A DNA stretch of 64,000 nt from JAOXRU01 sp965247735 (GTDB lineage: Bacteria; Bacteroidota; Bacteroidia; Flavobacteriales; Flavobacteriaceae), in the NCBI GenBank assembly GCA_965247735.1, contig CBDFHN010000002.1, positions 2,170,001 through 2,234,000 on the forward strand, given 5' to 3'. Positions 24,898 to 35,118 of this stretch are shown here, one piece after another (position 1 is the stretch's first letter; each line of letters starts with the position of its first letter). Under the pieces are notes generated by a model, which was given only the letters and a program-made list of their open reading frames with translations, was not told the origin of the DNA and made no database searches. The position numbers and the translations under genes were made by a program.

Positions 24898-27255
24898 ATG
24901 ATTTTACATAAAAAAAAACACTTCATCGTATTAGTCTTTCTAACTCATTTTTTTACTTCATGCGTGCAAAAAAACAATGAAGACATTACAACACTTCAAG
25001 AAAAAAATACGGAAGACTATACAACTTTTGTAAACCCTTTTATTGGCACCAGCAAAATGGGACATGTATTTCCTGGGGCTACAGCTCCATTTGGTATGGT
25101 GCAATTAAGTCCGCAAACCAATTTTGAGGTTATGTTTAATGATAAAGGGCAATACAATAAAGAAACTTACGAATACTGTGCTGGTTATCAGCATAGAGAT
25201 TCTACAATTATTGGCTTTGCACACACAAATTTTAGTGGTACAGGTCATGCAGATTTAGGCGATTTTTTAGTTATGCCAACTACAGGCAAATTAACACTAG
25301 ATCCTCTTGAAACTAAAGAAGGAACTAAAGGTTTTTACTCTACATTTTCTCATACTAATGAAGAGGCATCACCGGGTTATTACAAAGTAGAGTTAAACAG
25401 CTACAATATTAAAGCAGAACTTACTGCAAGCGACCGTGTTGGTTTTCATCAATATACATTTCCAAAATCAAATGAATCTCATATCATTTTAGATATGGTC
25501 TACAATGTATACCATCACGATAATAAAAACGTATGGACATTTATTAGAGTAGAGAATGATACTTTAGTTACCGGATACAGACAAACCAAAGGATGGGCAA
25601 GAACAAAAAAAGTGTTTTTTGCTATGCAATTTTCCAAGCCTTTTAAAAGCTATGGTCATAAAAAATATGATGAAATTAAATATGATGGTTTTTACAGTCG
25701 TTTTAACCAATACAAAAACTTTCCTGAAATGGCAGGTAAAGACCTTAGGGCATATTTTAATTTTAATACTACAGAAAACGAAAAAATAAAAATAAAATTT
25801 GCCTTATCACCTGTAAGTACAAAGGGTGCATTAAAAAATTTAAAAGCTGAAATTCCGCATTGGAATTTTAACAAAACACATAATGAGACTAAAGAAAAAT
25901 GGAATAAAGAACTTTCTAAAATAGCGGTTAAAACTATTACAGAAGACGATAAAAGAACATTTTATACTGCTTTATATCACACCAATTTATCGCCAATTGT
26001 TTATGAAGATATAGATGGGAAATATAGAGGTTTAGACCAAAACATACACCAATCAGAAGGTTTTACAAACTATACTGTTTTCTCACTTTGGGATACCTAC
26101 AGAGCCTTACACCCACTATTTAATATTACACAACCAGAGCGCAACAATGATATGATAAAATCTATGCTAGCGCACCATGATGAAAGTGTACACAGTATGC
26201 TACCTATTTGGAGTCATTATGCCAATGAAAATTGGTGTATGATTGGCTACCACGCTACTTCTGTTATTGCAGATGCTATTGCAAAAAACGTTGGTGATTT
26301 TGACAAAGAACGTGCTTTACAAGCTTCTGTAAACACGGCTAATGTTAGATATTTTGATGGTATTGGAGATTATATAGACTATAAATATGTACCAGATGAC
26401 AAAGGACATTCTTCTGTTTCTAAAACTTTAGAATATGCCTATAATGATTGGTGTATTTCTAAAATAGCAAACAGTACAAAAGATACCAAAATAGAAAAAG
26501 ATTTTTTTGACAGATCTGAGTATTACAATAATGTATACAACCCAAAAACAGGGTATATGCAACCAAAACTAAGTAGCGGGAAATTTAGAGAAAATTTTGA
26601 CCCTATGGATACCCACGGACAAGGTTTTATAGAGGGTAATGCTTGGAATTACGGCTTGTATGTACCGCAAAATATTGACAAAATGATATCTATGATGGGG
26701 GGCAAAGAACGTTTTACACAGCATTTAGATTCTTTATTTACTATGGAAATAGCAGATAAATACATTGCTAACCATGAGGACATTACACGTGACGGTATTA
26801 TTGGAAACTATGTACATGGTAACGAACCAGGGCATCATATTCCTTACTTATACAATTGGACAGGTAGACCAGAAAAAACACAAGCTCGTGTACGTATGAT
26901 TATGGATACTATGTATGGACCTACAGTAGATGGGCTGTGTGGTAATGATGATGCTGGTCAAATGAGTGCTTGGTATGTTTTTAGTGCTCTAGGTTTTTAC
27001 CCTGTAACTCCAGGCTCTGATACCTACGCAATAGGTAGCCCACTAGTTAAACAAGCTATTTTAAAGCTTGAAAATGGAAAAACATTAACCATTAATACCG
27101 TTAATCAAAGTAAAGAAAATGTATATGTGCAAAAAATAGATATAAACGGTAGACTACTTACAGAACCAACATTACGTCATACAGATATATTAGAGGGTGG
27201 CACTATTACTTTTTATTTAAGTAACAAACCGCAAAGCTCTTTTCAAAATAACTAA
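24898..27255 (+). CDS. GH92 alpha-mannosidase lipoprotein
   Basis: The 785-residue product starts with a lipoprotein signal (TSCVQK, Cys near 22) and is a complete family 92 glycoside hydrolase, a calcium-dependent inverting exo-alpha-mannosidase group. Hallmarks are VNPFIGTSKMGHVFPGATAP near the start, the catalytic-acid motif GNEPGHH and the base motif GNDDAGQMSAWY near the C-terminus. Most characterised members remove alpha-1,2-, 1,3- or 1,4-linked mannose from N-glycans; linkage cannot be told here. It lies in the island operon with a second, longer GH92, 28 bases before the transporter gene. The lipid anchor puts it in the periplasm or on the surface. Confidence 0.96.
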   Translation: MILHKKKHFIVLVFLTHFFTSCVQKNNEDITTLQEKNTEDYTTFVNPFIGTSKMGHVFPGATAPFGMVQLSPQTNFEVMFNDKGQYNKETYEYCAGYQHRDSTIIGFAHTNFSGTGHADLGDFLVMPTTGKLTLDPLETKEGTKGFYSTFSHTNEEASPGYYKVELNSYNIKAELTASDRVGFHQYTFPKSNESHIILDMVYNVYHHDNKNVWTFIRVENDTLVTGYRQTKGWARTKKVFFAMQFSKPFKSYGHKKYDEIKYDGFYSRFNQYKNFPEMAGKDLRAYFNFNTTENEKIKIKFALSPVSTKGALKNLKAEIPHWNFNKTHNETKEKWNKELSKIAVKTITEDDKRTFYTALYHTNLSPIVYEDIDGKYRGLDQNIHQSEGFTNYTVFSLWDTYRALHPLFNITQPERNNDMIKSMLAHHDESVHSMLPIWSHYANENWCMIGYHATSVIADAIAKNVGDFDKERALQASVNTANVRYFDGIGDYIDYKYVPDDKGHSSVSKTLEYAYNDWCISKIANSTKDTKIEKDFFDRSEYYNNVYNPKTGYMQPKLSSGKFRENFDPMDTHGQGFIEGNAWNYGLYVPQNIDKMISMMGGKERFTQHLDSLFTMEIADKYIANHEDITRDGIIGNYVHGNEPGHHIPYLYNWTGRPEKTQARVRMIMDTMYGPTVDGLCGNDDAGQMSAWYVFSALGFYPVTPGSDTYAIGSPLVKQAILKLENGKTLTINTVNQSKENVYVQKIDINGRLLTEPTLRHTDILEGGTITFYLSNKPQSSFQNN

Positions 27256-27283
27256 AGCAACCCAACAATAACCTCAAAAAAAT

Positions 27284-28600
27284 ATGACTAGCAGCGAAAA
27301 AATACCCGTAGTTTCTAAAAAAGTAATAATTCCTTTTATTCTTATCACTTCATTATTTGCATTATGGGGTTTTGCAAATGCAGTTACCGACCCTATGGTA
27401 CAGGCATTTAAAAAGGTTTTAGAATTATCAAATTCTCAAGCTTCATGGGTGCAAATGGCATTCTATGGTGGTTATTTTTGTATGGCACTACCCGCTGCTC
27501 TTTTTATTCGGAAATATTCTTATAAAGTAGGTATTTTAATTGGTCTTGCGTTATATGCTGTTGGAGCATTATTATTTTATCCAGCAGCTATTACAGAGCA
27601 GTTTTGGTTTTTCTGTTTAGGTCTTTATATTTTAACATTTGGACTTGCCTTTTTAGAGACAGCTGCCAATCCATATATTTTAGCAATGGGAGCAAAAGAA
27701 ACAGCAACCCAAAGACTAAATTTAGCACAAGCATTTAACCCTGTTGGTTTAATTGCTGGTTTATTGGTAGCACAATATTTTGTGTTAAAAAAATTACAGT
27801 CAGACGATATAGAAAATTTCAGCTCTTTAGCTGAAGCAAAAAAAATACTTATAAAAACATCAGACCTATTGGTAATTAGAGACCCTTACGTTATTTTGGG
27901 ACTAGTTCTTATAGGCGTTTTTATTTTAATTGTGGTTAGCAAAATGCCACAAGCAAAAGATGAAGGTGGTATTCCTAGCTTAAAAAAAACCTTTAGCTCC
28001 TTATTAAAAAACAGAAAATATGTTTTAGGAGTCTTATCTCAAGTATTCTACGTAGGAGCACAAATAATGTGCTGGACCTACATTTACCAATATGCAGAAG
28101 GCATTGGTATTAGTAGTGATTATGCTGCTAATTATCAGTTTGCAGCTTTTATACTTTTTCTTGTAGGTAGAGCAATTGGCACCTATATGCTACGTTTTAT
28201 GGGTTCTGGAAAATTGTTAATGTGTTTTGCATTATTTGCCATAGTATTTTGTTTTGGCACCATTGCATTAGAGAATATTTATGGCTTGTATTGTTTAGTA
28301 GGCATATCATTCTGTATGTCTTTAATGTTCCCTACCATTTATGGGATAGCACTAGATGGCCTACAGGAAGAAGAATCAAAAATTGGGGCTGCTGGTTTGG
28401 TAATGGCCATTGTAGGTGGCGCATTAATGCCAAAATTTCAAGGAATGATTATAGATGTTGGAGGATCTGCTGTGAACGACACAAAAATAGCAGGTGTTTC
28501 TGAGGTTAATTTTTCTTTCATATTGCCCTTATTGTGTTTTGTTTACATCACTTGGTTTGGATATTATGTTTATAAAAAACACCAACAAATCACCAATTAA
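27284..28600 (+). CDS. MFS sugar transporter, FucP-like
   Basis: The 438-residue inner-membrane protein has about 12 helices and belongs to the fucose/glucose permease branch of the major facilitator superfamily. Typical segments are ALWGFANAVTDPMVQAFKK in helix 1, FYGGYFCMALPAAL, and FLETAANPYILAMG in helix 4-5. The family imports monosaccharides by proton symport. In this locus the likely cargo is mannose freed by the two GH92 enzymes. The original frame of the next gene overlaps its 3' end, but a better start for that gene lies 34 bases downstream of this stop. Confidence 0.93.
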   Translation: MTSSEKIPVVSKKVIIPFILITSLFALWGFANAVTDPMVQAFKKVLELSNSQASWVQMAFYGGYFCMALPAALFIRKYSYKVGILIGLALYAVGALLFYPAAITEQFWFFCLGLYILTFGLAFLETAANPYILAMGAKETATQRLNLAQAFNPVGLIAGLLVAQYFVLKKLQSDDIENFSSLAEAKKILIKTSDLLVIRDPYVILGLVLIGVFILIVVSKMPQAKDEGGIPSLKKTFSSLLKNRKYVLGVLSQVFYVGAQIMCWTYIYQYAEGIGISSDYAANYQFAAFILFLVGRAIGTYMLRFMGSGKLLMCFALFAIVFCFGTIALENIYGLYCLVGISFCMSLMFPTIYGIALDGLQEEESKIGAAGLVMAIVGGALMPKFQGMIIDVGGSAVNDTKIAGVSEVNFSFILPLLCFVYITWFGYYVYKKHQQITN

Positions 28601-28634
28601 AATACATAGTCATCATCTCATTAATTCTTATTTT

Positions 28635-31589
28635 ATGAACAGAATTGTTTTATCACTTTTAATAGCTTTAATTATAAGTTGCTCCAAAGAAACCAAAAAA
28701 ACTCCGTTTGATTATGTTGATGTTTTTATTGGGACACAAGCTCCTGGACATACGTATCCTGGTGCTACCCTACCGTTTGGAATGGTACAATTAAGTCCTG
28801 ATACTAGAAACGACCATACCAGCTGGCCAGCTTGTGCAGGTTACGATTATACAGATACCTCTATTTTTGGTTTTACACACACGCACTTATCTGGAACAGG
28901 AGTCCCAGATTTGGGAGATATTTTGTTTATGCCAACAACTGGAAAAATTTATACCGAAACTGGTACATCAAAAAACACAACAACTGGTTATCGTTCAAAA
29001 TTTACTCACAATAATGAAACCGCTTACCCAGGGTATTACAGTGTTCTTTTAGACGATTATAATGTAAAAGTAGAATTAACAACTACATTAAGGACTGGTT
29101 TACATCGCTATTCTTTTCCTGAAACCGATGATGCACATATAATTATAGATTTAGAACATAGAGACCCTGTTATTGAAGCTGAATTTAAAATTATTAGTGA
29201 CACCGAAATTGTTGGCTATAGAAGATCTAAAGCATGGGCAGGGAATCAGCGCCAATACTTTGCTGCAAAGTTCTCTAAGCCGTTTACTTCTTATCAAATT
29301 TTACACGGTAAAACTATTACCACAGAGGGGAAAGTTTTTAATGATAAAAAAATTATTGCAGCACTTAACTTTGACGCTTCAAATAGTGAAGTATTAGTTC
29401 AAGTTGCACTTTCTGCCGTTAGTACTGAAAATGCACAAAAAAATTTAGAAGCAGAATTTGCAAACTGGGAGTTTGATAAAGTAAAAAATGAGGCTAAAGA
29501 AATTTGGAACAAATCTTTAAGTAAAATTGAAGTTACAGATACCAATGAAGACAAAAAAAAGATATTTTACACCTCTTTATATCACAGTCTTTTAACTCCC
29601 AATCTATATAGCGATGTAGATGGAAAATACAGAGGAATGGATGATGCTATACATACCGCTGACGGATTTAATAACTACACCGTATTTTCTTTTTGGGATA
29701 CTTTCAGGGGATTACATCCATTATTAACCATAGTAGAACCAGATGTTACAAGAGATATTGTAGTTGCACTACAGAATAAGTATGAAGAATTTGGTGAACT
29801 TCCAATGTGGGAGCTGGCGGCAAATGATACTCGTTGTATGATTGGTTACCACGCCGTATCGGTAATGGCAGATGCCTATGTAAAAGGTATTACCAATGTA
29901 GATGCAGATAAAGTATTAGAAGCAATGGTAGCAAGTGCCAATGTAAATAAAAGAGGTATTAACTATTACAGAGAATTAGGTTATGTACCTACCAACAAAA
30001 GCAGTCAATCTGTATCAAAAACCTTAGAATACGCCTATGACGATTGGTGTATTGCACAAATGGCAAAAGCTATAGGTAACACAGAAGTGTATGATGAATT
30101 TTCTAAAAGAGCTCGTTTTTTCACCAATCTTTTTGATGATGAAACAAAGTTTATGAGACCAAAATATTCTGATGGAAAATGGTTTGAAGATTTTGACCCT
30201 ACATCTGTAGGACAAACCTATAATTTTAATTTTACAGAGGGCAACTCTTATCAATATAGCTTATTTGTACCGCATGACATTGCTACTATGGTAAATTTGG
30301 TTGGTGGTAAAGCAAAGTTTGACCAATGGCTAGATAATCTATTTAATGCAAAAGCAGAAGAAGAAAAAGAAGACTCTGATGTTTCTGGATTAATTGGACA
30401 ATATGCCCAAGGAAACGAACCTAGTCATCATATTGCTTATTTGTACAATTACATTGGAAAACCTTGGAAAACTCAAGAAAAAGTACACCAAATACTAAAT
30501 GAGTTGTACACCTCTAAAACAGATGGAATTTGCGGTAATGATGATGCTGGTCAAATGTCTGCCTGGTACGTATTAAGCACTTTAGGGTTTTACTCGGTAA
30601 CCCCAGGAAGTCCTTACTATGTACTGGCTAGTCCTACTTTTGAAAAGGCTACTTTAAATCTTGATAATGGTAAAAAATTCACTATTACAGCCAATAATGC
30701 TTCCAAAGAAAATATTTACTTTTCATCGCTAACATTAAACGGCAGCCCTTACCCCTACTCCTATTTAAAGCATGAAGATCTTTTAAAAGGAGGCGAATTG
30801 GTTTTTGAAATGACTAACAGACCAAACAAAGAATGGGGTACAGATAAAGCATACTGGCCACTTTCTGATACACGACCTACAGTGAGTATTCCTTTTCTTA
30901 AATCTGACCATAAGTCATTTTTAAAAGATAAACTTATTGAAATTGGTTGTAATACAGATGGCGCAGAAATCTATTATACGCTAGACGGATCAGAACCAAC
31001 AAAGGAAAGCACAAAATATACAGCATCATTTAAGATTATCAATTCTGTAAACCTTAAAGCAAAAGCTTTTCATAAAAATTTAATATCTAGCTATACCAGT
31101 AATATTACTCTTAATAAAGTAAAAAGCTTTAATAACATCAACAAAAAACAATTAAAAACAGGATTAAACTACGCATATTACGAAGGTATTTTTAGATCTG
31201 TTTACGATTTTTCAAGAGAAAAACCAATAGCTACAGGTGAAGTTAGGAATGTTGACATTTCCAAAAAGTTAAGAGATGAATGGATTGGGTTTGACTTTAA
31301 CGGCTATTTAGACATACCAATATCTGGCACTTATAATTTTGAAATATCTGCAAATGATGGCGCCCAACTTTTAATAGATGGTGTAGAGTTGTTTGAAAGT
31401 GATGGTAGAAAATCTTTCAGTTTTTCACAAAAGAATGATATTATTCTGTCTAAAGGATTGCACAAATTTGAAGTTAAATATTTTCAATGTTCAGATAAAA
31501 TTGGATTAGCAACCTTCTGGGAAGGACCAAATTTTAAAAGAGAAAAAATTCCAACAACATCGTTTTATAGTAAAAAACTTAATTACTAA
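28635..31589 (+). CDS. GH92 alpha-mannosidase with chitobiase-C and PA14 modules
   Basis: From ATG 28635 the product is 984 residues with a lipoprotein signal (ISCSKET, Cys15). I reject the longer frame from 28494 because it overlaps the transporter gene and lacks a signal. The GH92 catalytic part (about 22-735) has FIGTQAPGHTYPGATLPFG, GNEPSHH and GNDDAGQMSAWY. It is followed by a chitobiase/beta-hexosaminidase C-terminal-like module (about 755-835, YYTLDGSEPTKEST) and a PA14-type domain (about 845-984, ANDGAQLLIDGVELFES), both carbohydrate-binding candidates. It probably works on larger or surface-bound glycans, while the shorter paralog trims released oligosaccharides; this division is inference. 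Confidence 0.95.
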   Translation: MNRIVLSLLIALIISCSKETKKTPFDYVDVFIGTQAPGHTYPGATLPFGMVQLSPDTRNDHTSWPACAGYDYTDTSIFGFTHTHLSGTGVPDLGDILFMPTTGKIYTETGTSKNTTTGYRSKFTHNNETAYPGYYSVLLDDYNVKVELTTTLRTGLHRYSFPETDDAHIIIDLEHRDPVIEAEFKIISDTEIVGYRRSKAWAGNQRQYFAAKFSKPFTSYQILHGKTITTEGKVFNDKKIIAALNFDASNSEVLVQVALSAVSTENAQKNLEAEFANWEFDKVKNEAKEIWNKSLSKIEVTDTNEDKKKIFYTSLYHSLLTPNLYSDVDGKYRGMDDAIHTADGFNNYTVFSFWDTFRGLHPLLTIVEPDVTRDIVVALQNKYEEFGELPMWELAANDTRCMIGYHAVSVMADAYVKGITNVDADKVLEAMVASANVNKRGINYYRELGYVPTNKSSQSVSKTLEYAYDDWCIAQMAKAIGNTEVYDEFSKRARFFTNLFDDETKFMRPKYSDGKWFEDFDPTSVGQTYNFNFTEGNSYQYSLFVPHDIATMVNLVGGKAKFDQWLDNLFNAKAEEEKEDSDVSGLIGQYAQGNEPSHHIAYLYNYIGKPWKTQEKVHQILNELYTSKTDGICGNDDAGQMSAWYVLSTLGFYSVTPGSPYYVLASPTFEKATLNLDNGKKFTITANNASKENIYFSSLTLNGSPYPYSYLKHEDLLKGGELVFEMTNRPNKEWGTDKAYWPLSDTRPTVSIPFLKSDHKSFLKDKLIEIGCNTDGAEIYYTLDGSEPTKESTKYTASFKIINSVNLKAKAFHKNLISSYTSNITLNKVKSFNNINKKQLKTGLNYAYYEGIFRSVYDFSREKPIATGEVRNVDISKKLRDEWIGFDFNGYLDIPISGTYNFEISANDGAQLLIDGVELFESDGRKSFSFSQKNDIILSKGLHKFEVKYFQCSDKIGLATFWEGPNFKREKIPTTSFYSKKLNY

Positions 31590-31603
31590 TCAAATTAAAA
31601 TTC

Positions 31604-32779
31604 ATGAAAATTAAACAATTAAAATTTCAAGGTGTACTACTATTATTTATGTTCTGTTTTTTATCTTGTAGTAGTAATACAGATAATGAAGTAATCAAAG
31701 AAGAAAAAAGTGAAGAGCCTCCAAAAGAAGTAAGTACAACAATAACTTCTGAAAAAGATGGCTATACAATTAACATAATAGATAAAAAGCTAGCATTAAA
31801 TAAAGAAATTAAGCAAAGTTTAATAGATACTTTTCACAAGGTATATTATAAAATGGTGGCAAAATTTAATGCCGATGCTCCAAAAAAAATAGATATTGTA
31901 GTAGACCCTACTTATGATGGTGTTGCTTATGCTGAGTATGATAAAGCTACCATAACAATTAGTCCAGATTACATTAAAGGAAAACCAAGTGATACTGATT
32001 TGTTAACCCATGAACTAATGCACATAACACAATCTTATCCATATGGTGCAACTTTTTGGTTAACAGAAGGTATTGCAGACTATGCCAGGCATATTTATGG
32101 TACCAATAATGCCGCAGCTGGGTGGTCTCTACCACAATATGCTGCTAATCAAAATTACAGTGATGGTTATGGTGTTTCTGCTAGTTTTTTAATGTGGATT
32201 AAAAATAAATATGATGATAAAATCATTAATAAACTTGATAGAAATTTAAGAAACGAAACACATACTTACATCTCATGGGTAACAAACACAGGATACACTT
32301 TACCAGATTTATGGAACTTATATGCGGGTAAGCCATTAGGAGATAAAGATTGGACCATTGGAGCAACAATTAAAGTAAGCAAAGAAAATGTAAATGGCGT
32401 AAATTCCTTAGAAGGGTCTTTAAAAGTAATAGATGGTGATGTTGGTAGTAAATTTTTGGTTTTTGATTTTCCAAATAATTTTTGGATGCAACAAGAACTA
32501 CCTGAAAAACAAATAATAAATAAATACACCTTAATTTCTGGTAATGATGCAGAAGACAGAGATCCTAAGAACTGGACTTTATCTGGGTCTGATGATGAAC
32601 AAAGCTGGACTGTTTTAGACTCTAGAAATAGTGAGAGTTTTACTGGTAGAAATGCAACTAAAGAATATTTTTTTGATACTATTATTCCATACAAATACTA
32701 TCGTATAGCAATTACAGCTAATAATGGAGGAACTATTTTTCAATTAAGCGAATGGAGACTATTTCAAAAAAACAATTAG
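31604..32779 (+). CDS. basic-secretory-protein-type metallopeptidase with F5/8C domain
   Basis: The 391-residue lipoprotein (LSCSSNT, Cys22) has a basic secretory protein domain (about 45-250) with the zinc-binding HELMH and a downstream FWLTEGIADYARH glutamate, as in gluzincin-type peptidases of plants and bacteria. The C-terminal 130 residues look like a discoidin (F5/8 type C) module (DRDPKNWTLSGSDDEQSWT, YYRIAITANNGG), a common glycan-binding domain. It starts 14 bases after the GH92 stop. Proteolysis linked to glycan trimming would suit glycoprotein substrates. The catalytic activity of this family in bacteria is little tested, so function stays putative. Confidence 0.88.
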   Translation: MKIKQLKFQGVLLLFMFCFLSCSSNTDNEVIKEEKSEEPPKEVSTTITSEKDGYTINIIDKKLALNKEIKQSLIDTFHKVYYKMVAKFNADAPKKIDIVVDPTYDGVAYAEYDKATITISPDYIKGKPSDTDLLTHELMHITQSYPYGATFWLTEGIADYARHIYGTNNAAAGWSLPQYAANQNYSDGYGVSASFLMWIKNKYDDKIINKLDRNLRNETHTYISWVTNTGYTLPDLWNLYAGKPLGDKDWTIGATIKVSKENVNGVNSLEGSLKVIDGDVGSKFLVFDFPNNFWMQQELPEKQIINKYTLISGNDAEDRDPKNWTLSGSDDEQSWTVLDSRNSESFTGRNATKEYFFDTIIPYKYYRIAITANNGGTIFQLSEWRLFQKNN

Positions 32780-32920
32780 TTAGTATTCATAAAAACATGC
32801 CTTTCATATGCCTATACTAATTGAATTTAAATCACTATTCAATTCTTTTTATAACAATTAAATAATCAACAGGTTGATGAATATTGCTTAAATTTGTTAT
32901 TAACCATTAAATAATAAAAA

Positions 32921-34726
32921 TTGAAGAGATTCATAATAATAAAATTGTTTGCAATCTTTCTTTTGGGGAACTCGTTTATTTATTCGCAAAAAAACAGAGC
33001 CGATTCGCTAAAAAATTATTTTGATGAAATAGAAAAATTAGTTAATAACAAGCAAAATTTTATTAACACCCCTTTAGTTAAAGAAAATATTACCAAAGAC
33101 AAAAAAGGAGTAAAGGCTCTTTTAAATCTTTATACTTTTTATAAATATAAAAAAAATAGCTCTGCTGTAAAGTACAATAATGAAGCCTTATCTTTATCTA
33201 AAAAAATAGGTTTTGAGAAAGGAAAACTCCAAGCCAACTATAATAGTGCTTATTTGTTATTTGTTAATGGTTCTTTCAATAACTCAATTAAGTTACTCAA
33301 TAAGATTAATGTCCCAAAAAGTTATAAAAATATTTTTTCCGATGTAAATTGTTTAAAATCTTTAATTCATACAGAAAGAGGAGAATATGACATTGCTCTT
33401 GAATTAGCTTTAAAGCTATTAGAAATTGGAGAAAATGATAAAAACGATTATGTGCTAATGAAAGCTCATGGAGCATTGTTGCATTATTATTTAAGAACAG
33501 AGAATTATGAAAAAGCATTAAACCATTGCTTAAAAGGGCTCAATTATACAATAAAGATTAAGGAAATACAATATTTGTATTTCAAAATTGATGAGATAGC
33601 TAGAATTTTAGCTAAACTAGGGCATAACTCAGAAGCTCTAAAAGTGTATGATTTTTATCTTAATTTAGAAAAAATAAAAGTTCCTCCAGGTGATTATATT
33701 CAAAGTATCGTATATATGAACATGGCTGATATATGCACCTCAAACAAGCAATTAAAAAGAGCTCAGGGTTATATCAGTAAAGCCTTAGAATTAAATCGTA
33801 AAAATAACTTTAGGTTTAGAATACCAAGAGCACAAATTTTACAAGCAGCCCTTTTTTTAAAAACAAAAGACACAATTAATGCAATAAAATATTATGAGAG
33901 AAGTTTAAATTCTGCTGAAGAAATTAATGCTTTTGATGTAGTTAAATCTGTCAGTAAAACACTAGGTGATGTATATAAAACTAATAATCAACCATTAAAA
34001 TCGTTTGAGTATATAGCTTTGCACAAAGCTATAAAAGATTCTCTTTTTTCAAACGAAAAAGAACAAAAAATAATTATTTTAGAGGCCAAACAAAAAATTA
34101 AAGAAATAAATCACAAACAAAAAATTTTAAAGATTGAAAATCATACTCAAAAAATAAAACTACAATCCATTGCTTTTGCTCTTTTATGTTTAGTAATTGT
34201 AAGCTTGTTTATTGCATTTTCTTATATAAAAGTAAGAAATAAAAACAAATTATTGTACCAGAGAACAATTGAATTGGCAAGAATTCAATTTGAAATGAAC
34301 AATAAGATAACTAAATTAGAAAATTCAGAACTCGATTCTAATAATAAAACAACTAGTATCATAGCAGATAATGTAAAAAACATAATATTAAAAAAACTCA
34401 ATTTACTCGAAAATGAGCATTTTTTTTTAAATCAGAATTGTACATTAAGGAAAATAGCTGAACAATTAAAAACTAACCCTAAATACTTATCCCAAGTAAT
34501 TAATCTGGAAAAAAAATCTAACTTCAACAATTATATTAATGAATTGAGAATTAATCACTTATTAGCAAAGCTTTTAAAAGATAAACAATTTAGAGAAAAC
34601 AAACTTAGTTATATTGCGGTCTCAGTTGGTTACAATAATTTAAATACTTTTAATGCGGCTTTTAAAAAGAGACAAGGAATATTGCCTTCATATTTTATTA
34701 AAAAACTTATAGAAGAAGAAGTTTAA
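32921..34726 (+). CDS. TPR-transmembrane-AraC hybrid regulator of the island
   Basis: A 601-residue regulator starting at TTG 32921. A stop codon lies two codons upstream and no ATG fits the signal peptide (MKRFIIIKLFAIFLLGN...). Residues 25-375 form TPR-type repeats predicted outside the membrane, a single helix at about 415-437 crosses it (AFALLCLVIVSLFIAFSYI), and a coiled coil leads to an AraC-type DNA-binding domain (about 490-600, LRKIAEQLKTNPKYLSQVIN and VSVGYNNLNTFNAAFKKRQG). It has the layout of one-component membrane regulators that control polysaccharide loci in Flavobacteriia. It lies 141 bases after the last enzyme gene and probably activates susC from an AT-rich upstream region. 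Confidence 0.9.
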   Translation: MKRFIIIKLFAIFLLGNSFIYSQKNRADSLKNYFDEIEKLVNNKQNFINTPLVKENITKDKKGVKALLNLYTFYKYKKNSSAVKYNNEALSLSKKIGFEKGKLQANYNSAYLLFVNGSFNNSIKLLNKINVPKSYKNIFSDVNCLKSLIHTERGEYDIALELALKLLEIGENDKNDYVLMKAHGALLHYYLRTENYEKALNHCLKGLNYTIKIKEIQYLYFKIDEIARILAKLGHNSEALKVYDFYLNLEKIKVPPGDYIQSIVYMNMADICTSNKQLKRAQGYISKALELNRKNNFRFRIPRAQILQAALFLKTKDTINAIKYYERSLNSAEEINAFDVVKSVSKTLGDVYKTNNQPLKSFEYIALHKAIKDSLFSNEKEQKIIILEAKQKIKEINHKQKILKIENHTQKIKLQSIAFALLCLVIVSLFIAFSYIKVRNKNKLLYQRTIELARIQFEMNNKITKLENSELDSNNKTTSIIADNVKNIILKKLNLLENEHFFLNQNCTLRKIAEQLKTNPKYLSQVINLEKKSNFNNYINELRINHLLAKLLKDKQFRENKLSYIAVSVGYNNLNTFNAAFKKRQGILPSYFIKKLIEEEV

Positions 34727-34803
34727 CTTAATATTTTAAAGGGATTACAAAAAATAATGGCTCTCCGTTTTATTTAATAACAACAAGATCACTAACTATA
34801 AAA

Positions 34804-35043
34804 ATGTTATTGAGGCTAGAATGTATTTCTTAAACTACGAAATGGTTGCCAAAATTTTTCTTTCACTATCCTCTCCTACATTTATCATCTACCCATTGGA
34901 ATTTGCAAAATTTTCAGCATTTCTTCACACATCTAAATGCTGGTGACGGAGGATCTATCCCTGCTTTTGTTGCCTTAGCAATAGTTAGTGTTTCGTATAT
35001 ATCGTATCGATTTCTTTTAAAAGAAAAGATAAAAACAGCTTAG
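34804..35043 (+). pseudogene. decayed copy of the DoxX-like gene
   Basis: The segment aligns with the intact gene at 18.8-19.2 kb. The C-terminal coding part (from NAGDGGS) is almost identical, but the 5' third of the gene is missing, about 80 internal bases are deleted and the remaining 5' part has many substitutions (for example CTATCCTCTCC for CTATCCTTTCC), so the frame is broken. A short open frame survives only in the 3' half and is not a gene. Confidence 0.9.
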
Positions 35044-35060
35044 CAACTCATTTATATCAC

Positions 35061-35091
35061 AAAAAAAGCGCCATATGATGGCGCTTTTTTT
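35061..35091. terminator. bidirectional terminator after galE
   Basis: AAAAAAAGCGCCAT, a 3-base loop and ATGGCGCTTTTTTT form a perfect stem. This copy pairs better than the one at 19204-19234, where one stem base differs. Confidence 0.9.
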
Positions 35092-35118
35092 GTTTACTTC
35101 TATTATAATAGCTATAAA

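Larger units (their letters stand above)
19432..34803. mobile_element. probable acquired island carrying a GH92 polysaccharide utilization locus
   Basis: These 15.4 kb lie between direct copies of the doxX-galE junction. The left copy has intact doxX with truncated galE, the right copy has decayed doxX with intact galE, so removing the segment restores a marR-doxX-galE-degT order. All seven genes inside belong to one glycan-uptake programme. No integrase or transposase is present, so integration by homologous recombination in the repeated junction is more likely than transposition. Horizontal origin is inferred, not proven. Confidence 0.6.

Noticed and set aside
28494..28634. Upstream extension of the second GH92 gene
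   Set aside because: It overlaps the transporter gene in another frame and would hide the lipoprotein signal that starts at 28635.
34846..35043. 65-residue gene before the right-hand terminator
   Set aside because: It is the surviving 3' part of a decayed DoxX-like copy with a shifted N-terminus.
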